Shown: positions 57,101 through 64,000 of the stretch, piece after piece | Position numbering within the stretch: the stretch's first letter is position 1 | How the letters are laid out: every line of letters begins with the position of its first letter | From: Parachlorella kessleri | Lineage: Eukaryota; Chlorophyta; Trebouxiophyceae; Chlorellales; Chlorellaceae | DNA length: 64,000 bases | Direction: 5' to 3' | Assembly: GCA_001598975.1 (NCBI GenBank) | Contig: BBXU01000672.1 | Location: 1-64,000, forward strand | Notes under the pieces: model-generated | Seen by the model: only the letters and a program-made list of their open reading frames with translations | Databases searched by the model: none | Told to the model about the DNA's origin: nothing | Translations under genes and position numbers: made by a program

Positions 57101-60100
57101 ATGCGGGCACGATGGACAAGCGTGAGAAGCACATACAGGCCCAGGCAGCACACCGGGATCAGGCCCCCAGCCTCAGCAATTAGGAATATAATTATATCCT
57201 GCAGATTGGGACAAATACACGTCTCCAACCCGTTACCAGTGCACAAGATCATTGTTACACGGAGTCCTAAGACCCAAAGGAGGGTTACCTCGGACACAGA
57301 GGTATCGAACACCAGACTCGCTACAAGGGAGGCACGCACAGCCTTTTGACATACAGCACAATGGCCATGTCTCATCCACAGGACGCTAGTGAGCAAACCC
57401 CCACCTTAGTCTGCTGGGCAATTTTCACAGACGCTACAGCCTGCTGAAAGTTTATAGTTTGCACAACATTGGCAGCAACTGTGTCACGATTGGAGATCAG
57501 GAAGCCTACTTCCTGCAGGACAAGCCAGAACATGCAGTGGAGGGCTGTGATCTTGTGCCACCTCAAAGTTGCCGTGGATGAAGAGAGGTTTGGCCCGTCC
57601 ATTTGGGCATGCATCCATTGGTAAATTGCAGCAGCTCCTCACTGTGCTGTTGGCCAGGGCGGCTCCTGCTGGGGTGATTGCTGTAGCTGCAATCAAGCGG
57701 CCTGCGGTGGCAAAGCGCTGGGACAGATCCCACAGCGAGGCATTGTACTGCCTGCAAGGCAAGAAGCAGAGGTGCGGCCGATGCAATCAGCACCAGGCAC
57801 ACAGCAGCCTCCTGCAGGAAGCCTGTGAAGTCATACACGAGTCTCACGGTTCCGCAGTGAGGTCAAGTTTGGCGTGTCACATGTGGCCTTCTACCAAGGT
57901 GTAGTCGAACTCAGACCCCTTGCATTACCTGGTGGGCGACAGCTCTTTGATACTAACTCCATCGTGATTGCCAATGAAAAGATTTTCCAGCTCGGCTGTG
58001 GCTGGCACTTGCAGTTTTTTGCTCGAACCAAACACAAGACGTCTGCTTGAGGCCTCAAACTGCGAAGCCTGCAAGTTGCAGCCAGGGCAGCTCATACGGC
58101 CGCAGCGCCAAGGGATGGCAGGGCAGAGGGAACACAAGGTTCAGGAAGGTCAAGATGGTTTCTGTGCCTCACCTTGGCAGACATAAATGCGTCATATTCT
58201 GCCAGGTACTGGTCGGCCTGGTTTGGGTCTGCAGGCAGAGCAGAGGGTGGCGTGGCTTGACGAGCCTAAACTAATCAAACCCTAAACCTGCAAGCTAGAA
58301 TTTGAAGCTAAAACGACCCCATGTGCCATCACCTACCTGTATGCCGTAAAGTAAAAGTGTTTGTGTTGTCGGTACACGATACCAAAACCCTCATTGCGCT
58401 AATCATCTGCACAAGTCATTGCAAATGCAAATGTAAGGCTTATTACTAATAACATGGGACACCAACGGGGCAAATCGCTACCCTCAGACAAGACCAGCCA
58501 CCTAACAAAATCTGTTCAGATGACTTAGGTTGGCACACCAAGACTCAGACGGGCAGACCTGCCAGCCCTGCAGAACTCAGCCGCATGTGGGGCTCACCTG
58601 GTGTCAATACTGACTTACCTTTGAACTGCTTGTTGATGCCTCGCCGGCCACCACCACGTGGTCGAAAAACTGTTGAAAGTCGTTGATGCCTTTGATGGTC
58701 AAGCCAAAGAACAGGGCATGGACACTGACAAGCAAGAGGACCATGACAATAGAGGCCCTGCAGATCAGCATGAAACTGTTGTCACCCGTCTTTGGCTAGA
58801 CACTGCAGAAGTACAAGAGCAAGTTGATTCACAACGTACCACTTCAAAGTCCGAATCATCTGCTGCGCCTTGGGCGAGCTGAGCATTTTGTCAAGCCTGT
58901 GGAAGCGCTTGGCCCGCTGGTGATCGCTGGCGTGGTGTCCACCTGCCTGCACTTGGTGCACCGGGACAAAGGTGAGATGCAGATGAGAACTGCGGCACTC
59001 TCACACTACATGACCCACGCGACATGTTGCAGTCATCAACAAATGTGGCCATCAAAATTTTCCCTGCTGTTGCTCATGCCTTGCCACCTTACCATATCTG
59101 ACCCTCCCAGAGATGTGCCATCATTGTTGGAAGTTGCATCGTCTGCCGAGCGCTCCGAACGGCCATCAGCTGCAGCAATGCATTGGTGCAAGGTGGGCTT
59201 TACCCACTACCTCAACTTGAGAAGCGACACCAGGTGCCTGCAAGCATTTTAGGCAAGCCTAGCTGCTTCCTTACCCGACTGGGCCCTTGGTGTTGCAGGG
59301 CTGCTTGATGCGGGCACAGCAGCAATCCTGCAGCAGTTACCACCAATGTAAGGAGGCTCTGCATGTCCGTACGCGCCAGGTCACCCAGTGGAAGCCAGCC
59401 TGACAGAGATGAAGGGCAGAAGCAGCAGGCTCCACAAACAGGATAAGCAGCACAAGCCCAGTACAAAAGTGCAAAGCCTACCAGATGTAGGGCCTTGGCA
59501 AGTGTCAACCTACACCGTGCTGTGCTGCTGGGATACTCACTGAAAATCCTCTTGCGGTACTGGAGAGTTGCTGCGACTGCTTTGGAGTGACCCTGCTGGG
59601 CCAATCCCACAGCAATTGAGAGCCTCCACCAAGCTAGGCCGCGCTTGAGATGCTGGCTGGGCTGGTTGCACTGTTACTCTCAACACCCATCTGCACACAG
59701 CATGTGTCGCTGGTTTTGAACTCTTCCAAACTAGCAAAGAAGTAACGGTGGTGCATGCCACTAACAACTTGTACTTGGATCATGTGGTCTGTGGGCATAG
59801 CACATCCCGTCTCTTTGTCGGCCCCACTTGTGAGGGACTCACAGCACCATGGTTGGGTGGCGGTACGCTGTTAGACTAGACTACAGAAGCAAGAGCAGGG
59901 GTACCTGGCAGCGACCTGACCTATGACGCATATATATGCGTGGTCAGCACAGAAAAGGTACTGTTACTGGTAGTCTGGCACTTGCCTGGTCCCATCCCCG
60001 TGCTTGTCGGCACCCTGAACTAGCACGCGCACTCGGGACCCATCCGCCTACAGGCAGAGTATGGTGTCCCTTCAGCTGGCACACAAGCTGAGCGCTCCAT

Positions 60101-63100
60101 GTGCAAGTGTAAAGGTGCACACTGGTGCATGTCGCTCACTCTGCAGTGGTAAATGCCCAAAGTGACTTTACTATACCCCAAGCTGCCTGCATGACAGCCG
60201 TGACAGTGAAAAAAAAACCTCCATACAATGCGCGCACGCAACCCAATGCCAACGACAGGACAACATCCTCCTACATGAAGCGCCTCCATCTCTCTCTTTT
60301 CCCCAGCGGATTGCTGGTCAATGCGCTTCAGCTGGGTCCTCTTCACAAGTAAGAAGTCCTCCACCCGTAAGGGTGTGTCAGGAAGACTACCTGGACGGCA
60401 AAGACTAAGTAGTCCCTATAAGCATCAGTTGCATGACACACCCCAGCCTAAGCTATGCATGCCTCATGCGGTGGGTTAGAGGGGAGGCAATAACGTTATG
60501 CCATAACCCAGCCGCTGGCTGAGCTGACATATCCTTGAAGTGACGTGCGGGACAAACTACCTGGCAGCCGCAGGAACTTGGTGAGGGATTTGCCCTCCAA
60601 GGCATGAGACCCAAACAAGTAGGGCGCCTCAGAATCTGCAGCAGACATTGCACGAGTCGGGGCTATGCAGCAGCGTACCAGCATGGCTGGAAGCTTGAGG
60701 TGGGCGGCGAGGTCTGGACAAAATTATATATTCATTCATGGCTTGCAGCCATGCGCTAACCAAGCAGCTCGGCCAACATGCAAAGTGATGTGTGGCAAGT
60801 ATTTCTCAACCAAGACATGCGTGTCCCCCCCAACATGCTGCAGGTGCAACAACTCTCATGGCAGACAGCCAGACCTGCACACCTGCTGCCTTGATTCTCA
60901 GCTGTGGGTCAACCTCCAGGACCACTTCCAGCAAGTCATCCCGCCGTAGCTCAACCACATGCAGCCGACTTCCTGCAAGGGATCAAACATGGCAGCTGCA
61001 TCTATGGGCATCGTACCGCCGCACATATGGTAGGAATCTCTTCAGCAGGTTCTACCAGGGCAGTCAGCTGGGCAGCTTCGAGTGTGTCTTGACGATCGCT
61101 TCTTGAGACATCCGCTGGTGATGCAAGTGATCAATGCAGACCTACCACTGCTCAGCTCACCATCAGAGACATCCTGTCCAGAGACCGCTCCCCCCTCCAC
61201 CAACTGCACATCAGCCAGGATGGCATAGACTGTATTGAACACAACCTCGTGTGCGACGACAAAAAAGGAAACAGGAACAAAGGCAACACACTTATGCAGC
61301 TTGAGCCTACAGCCAACCTCCCTTTACAATTATCTATAATGCATACTGAACCCCACCTCATGGACGTCCAAGTCAGCATCAGCCACCTGCATAATTAGGA
61401 CAACCTGGATTAGGACATACTCATAAAAGGGTACCATGCATGATGAGGTGCCAAACCGAACCTGGATGGCAGCCAATGCATCCGTCCCAACCAGGACGCC
61501 TAGTGCAAGGCACAACAACCCTTCTGCCCTGCCTCACCGGGAGCACCACCATGCGACAGGGGATTGTTGTACTGGCACTATCTGCTGATGCTCCCTTGGG
61601 CCTTTGTTTTCGCTCATTTGCAGCCCTGAGGCACGGCAGGACGTCCACACGGAACGATGGAGCGACCCCAGCAGCTGCAACAGGAAATATACGGGAAACC
61701 TACAGCTTGTGCGCTGATAGAATGCAAATGATCTCACAGTTTTCCTGGCAGGCAACCACTTCCGCCGGCATCCACCGTCAGGGATCCTGTGGAGTTGTAG
61801 CAGACACCCCCCCCCCCTCCTCTTACTGCTGAGGACTGCTCTGCGTACCATGCGCCTTGGAAGTCTGATGGGACAGCCTGGAAAGCAGCTGGGGCACCGA
61901 GGGCCAGTCCTGCTGCAAGCCAGAGGGCTTGCTAAAGTCTTGAACCATGGCAGAAATGTCCTTGCCACATAGCTCAGCCACATCCTGCAGACAGCTGGGA
62001 ACAGGTGTGGTAAACGTGGTGATACGGCCAAATGAGACCAAAACAGCCCTACTAAATAGGTAGCTAGCACAGCAACAAGAGTGCACGCTTGCACACATCA
62101 ACTCACTTGTCCAAACCCTTGGAGTGCCGTAGCAGGGTCTGCTTTGAAGGCCAGCACCCGGCCGTCACCGTGCACCAGCAACAGCATCCGCTTGCTGCTG
62201 TTGCACAGCTCCTGCAGGGATCATAAACGCCTCCCTTTTAGGACCCTGCCTGTCTTGTGAGTAGCTGGCAACTCACGCTCATGGGCAGGAGCATGTGGTA
62301 GGATAGAAGGGGCCTGGTACGTTTGCTTAGCACTGTAGATGCCTGACCTAACGCTTTCCCAGGAGGAGTGCACTCCGCTGCAAGGCACGATTTGTTTGCA
62401 ACTCCACGCTTCTTACCTTCACGTCCCCACCTCCCCAAGCATCTGCCTCTGGAACTGACACCTCGGTGACACTAGCCGTCAAACACCGCGTGTTACCAAC
62501 CTGCAGGTGGGCAGGCAAAGAGCTAAGGTCTAGTCTACGCGTTTTGCAAGGTGTGGAGAAAGATTATCTCTAGGAGGGGACTGGCATACTGTGCTATGCA
62601 GAGCCAAGCCTTCTAGGGAGCTAAACACAATATATGGCTGTGCAGCATGGTTCAACACTAGACCTACCTCGGCTTCCACCACACGCAGCCGCACAGGCAC
62701 TTGATCTTTGTGACGGCTCAGAAGCACAACGATCCGCCCCGTGCAGCAAGAGGACGGGACCTGCAAAAAGCAATCAACAGCTGGCTCGCAAGCGCCGGTT
62801 AGGCACGGACTAGGTTGATCATCCAGGCAAGCTTGCTAGGAGCCTTGCCAACTGCCAGTGCTAGCGCTGCCGCACTCCAAGGAGGAGAGCACATGTGGGC
62901 CTGCCCACCCACCATGGTGTGGTTCTCAGCGCTTTGGGCAGCCTGCTGCATCCAACGCAGGTGCAGAAGGCCGTAGGGCGAGCGCATAATGTCCCTGGTG
63001 CTCTTCTTCTTATCCACCAGGAAGCCTGAAACTCACAGGGTCCACGACAGTAGGCACCGATATTGTTGCCACGCAGGAGGGCATGCAAGGCACTGACCAG

Positions 63101-64000
63101 CGCCAGGCTTCCATGTTGATGTGGAACACTTCACACAACTCACAACGCACAACGCACAACTCGCAGCTAGCCATCCTACCGCTGTGCGGATGTAGCTATG
63201 TGCCTCAGTGGCGTTGGAGGACTTGCCTGGTTCATAGCCAAGCATCTTCTCCAAAACTTCATTGACATAAACAATCTGGCCAGGTCCAGTCATGGAGATT
63301 AGACCCAGCTTCTCCACCCCCTCATCCAGCGCAAACTTCAGCACTCTGCACAAGCACATAGGTAGGCTGGAGCCATGGTTGTCCATGCTGCTCGTTTTCA
63401 TGGGCAAAGGGTACGGCTGATGCAACAAGCCATGGCTGGGGAGCCAGCACCGACGATGGGTGAAGTGCCAGTTCCGCAAAGCACAATACTCACACTAGGC
63501 GGACATTCTCCGTCCCCTCGAAGCTTGCAGAGCCGGACACAGTAAGAGCTGCCCCGTACTTGTGCTTCAGGGACACCTGGGGCAGCAAATTGGGCTCCTT
63601 GAGCCTCATTTTAAGTTAGGGCTGCCAGTCTGCCGCTTCATGCACAAGTGTGAGAGGCAACAGCTCCCTTGGCCGTCATGCCAGGGGCAGCCATATGCCT
63701 AGGTGCTATGCCATGAGTATTTTTGAGCCCGCTCCACACCTTGAATGTGTGCATTGTGGTGCCAACCTCGGCGGCACTGTATTGCCATGTGTCCAGCTGC
63801 TGTGAGATATGCCTGAACTCCATTCCCAGGTTGTCATCTGTACCAATGCTGCCCGCCAACTCCCCCCTGAGGTCCGCTAAGCAATAGCCAAAAGCGTCAG
63901 TAAACCCTGCAACCAATGCATGGCAGTTCGATCAGACCCAAACCTGCCTACTGCTCGACACCTGTCCGGATAACTCATCTTTTATCCAGCTGTTATCGTA
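54105..64000 (-). CDS. TmcB-like (tiny macrocysts family) membrane protein 2, C-terminal part (5' end outside window)
   Basis: Parallel to gene 1 almost exon for exon. The first visible exon (from about 63.9 kb) reads GFTDAFGYCLADLRGELAGS and GTTMHTFKV; gene 1 has GFGDLSGYAAADLHGEFVGS and GTTKHTFQV. Then come VSLKHKYGA, EGVEKLGLISM and MLGYEPGK (PAS), KKKSTRDIMRSP, SCCTGRIVVLLSRH, and the region LCGKDISAMVQDFSKP. Membrane segments follow between about 59.6 and 54.7 kb (IFLIAEAGGLIPVCCLGLYVL; SPFILWGILVCVIYAVSIV). The C-terminus reads ESRRVAELLAQLPAEMN, then VSAKYKTYTEKMQRHH, and the stop is TAG at 54105-54107 if that exon is not spliced further. The N-terminal membrane and TPR parts lie beyond 64 kb. 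Putative PAS-based membrane sensor; ligand unknown. Confidence 0.82.
59783..59884 (+). repeat. Dispersed repeat, copy 2 (unclassified)
   Basis: Similar to 19787-19893, with the same order of blocks and the same GTTAGACTAGACTA end. This copy appears to lie in an intron of TmcB-like gene 2, antisense to that gene. Confidence 0.6.

Noticed and set aside
1..64000. Bacterial-type defence systems, CRISPR arrays, operons
   Set aside because: Every well-supported gene is spliced and eukaryotic. No repeat-spacer arrays or closely packed unspliced gene runs were seen.

Overview
The window is nuclear DNA of a green alga (Chlorophyta), probably chlorophycean or trebouxiophycean. The DNA is GC-rich, and genes are split by many short GT-AG introns. 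The contents fit this lineage: plant-type GARP (SHLQKYR-class Myb) factors with long glutamine-rich tails, a TmcB-like ('tiny macrocysts') TPR/PAS membrane protein family, and conserved DUF455 and DUF2358 genes. I cannot name the species. No rRNA, tRNA, CRISPR array or bacterial operon was seen.

Layout. Genes in 1-19.3 kb read on the plus strand; everything from 21.4 kb to the end reads on the minus strand, so the two blocks converge at 19.3-21.4 kb. (1) 160-3044: the 3' part of a UBE3A-type HECT ubiquitin ligase. (2) 4.2-19.3 kb: three tandem GARP transcription factor genes (A, B, C). Their exons join in frame across every splice site, and they share one architecture: GARP domain split by introns, Gln/Ala/Pro-rich body, and a short coiled-coil-like module cut by a phase-0 intron. 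(3) 21.4-22.9 kb: an inverted fourth relative that keeps the tail module and the same intron, but shows no GARP domain and has a reading-frame break. (4) 23.9-27.2 kb: a complete seven-exon DUF455 ferritin-like gene. (5) 27.8-29.7 kb: a DUF2358 (NTF2-like) gene, probably plastid-targeted. (6) 29,915-34,545: a young Ty3/gypsy LTR retrotransposon with target-site duplications. It lost protease, reverse transcriptase, RNase H and half of integrase, and carries instead a 467-bp inverted duplication of its gag end. (7) 35.5-52.1 kb and 54.1-64 kb: two head-to-tail copies of a very large TmcB-like gene. The upstream copy is cut off by the window edge.

How they relate. The GARP cluster is a local duplication series that may form a dimerising transcription factor set; the Myb-less fourth copy could be a pseudogene or a dominant-negative partner. 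The two TmcB-like genes are a tandem duplication of a putative membrane sensor. The retrotransposon landed about 260 bp upstream of the DUF2358 start codon and may affect its expression. The most unusual structures are the inverted-repeat retroelement with an apparent gag intron, and the Myb-less GARP relative.
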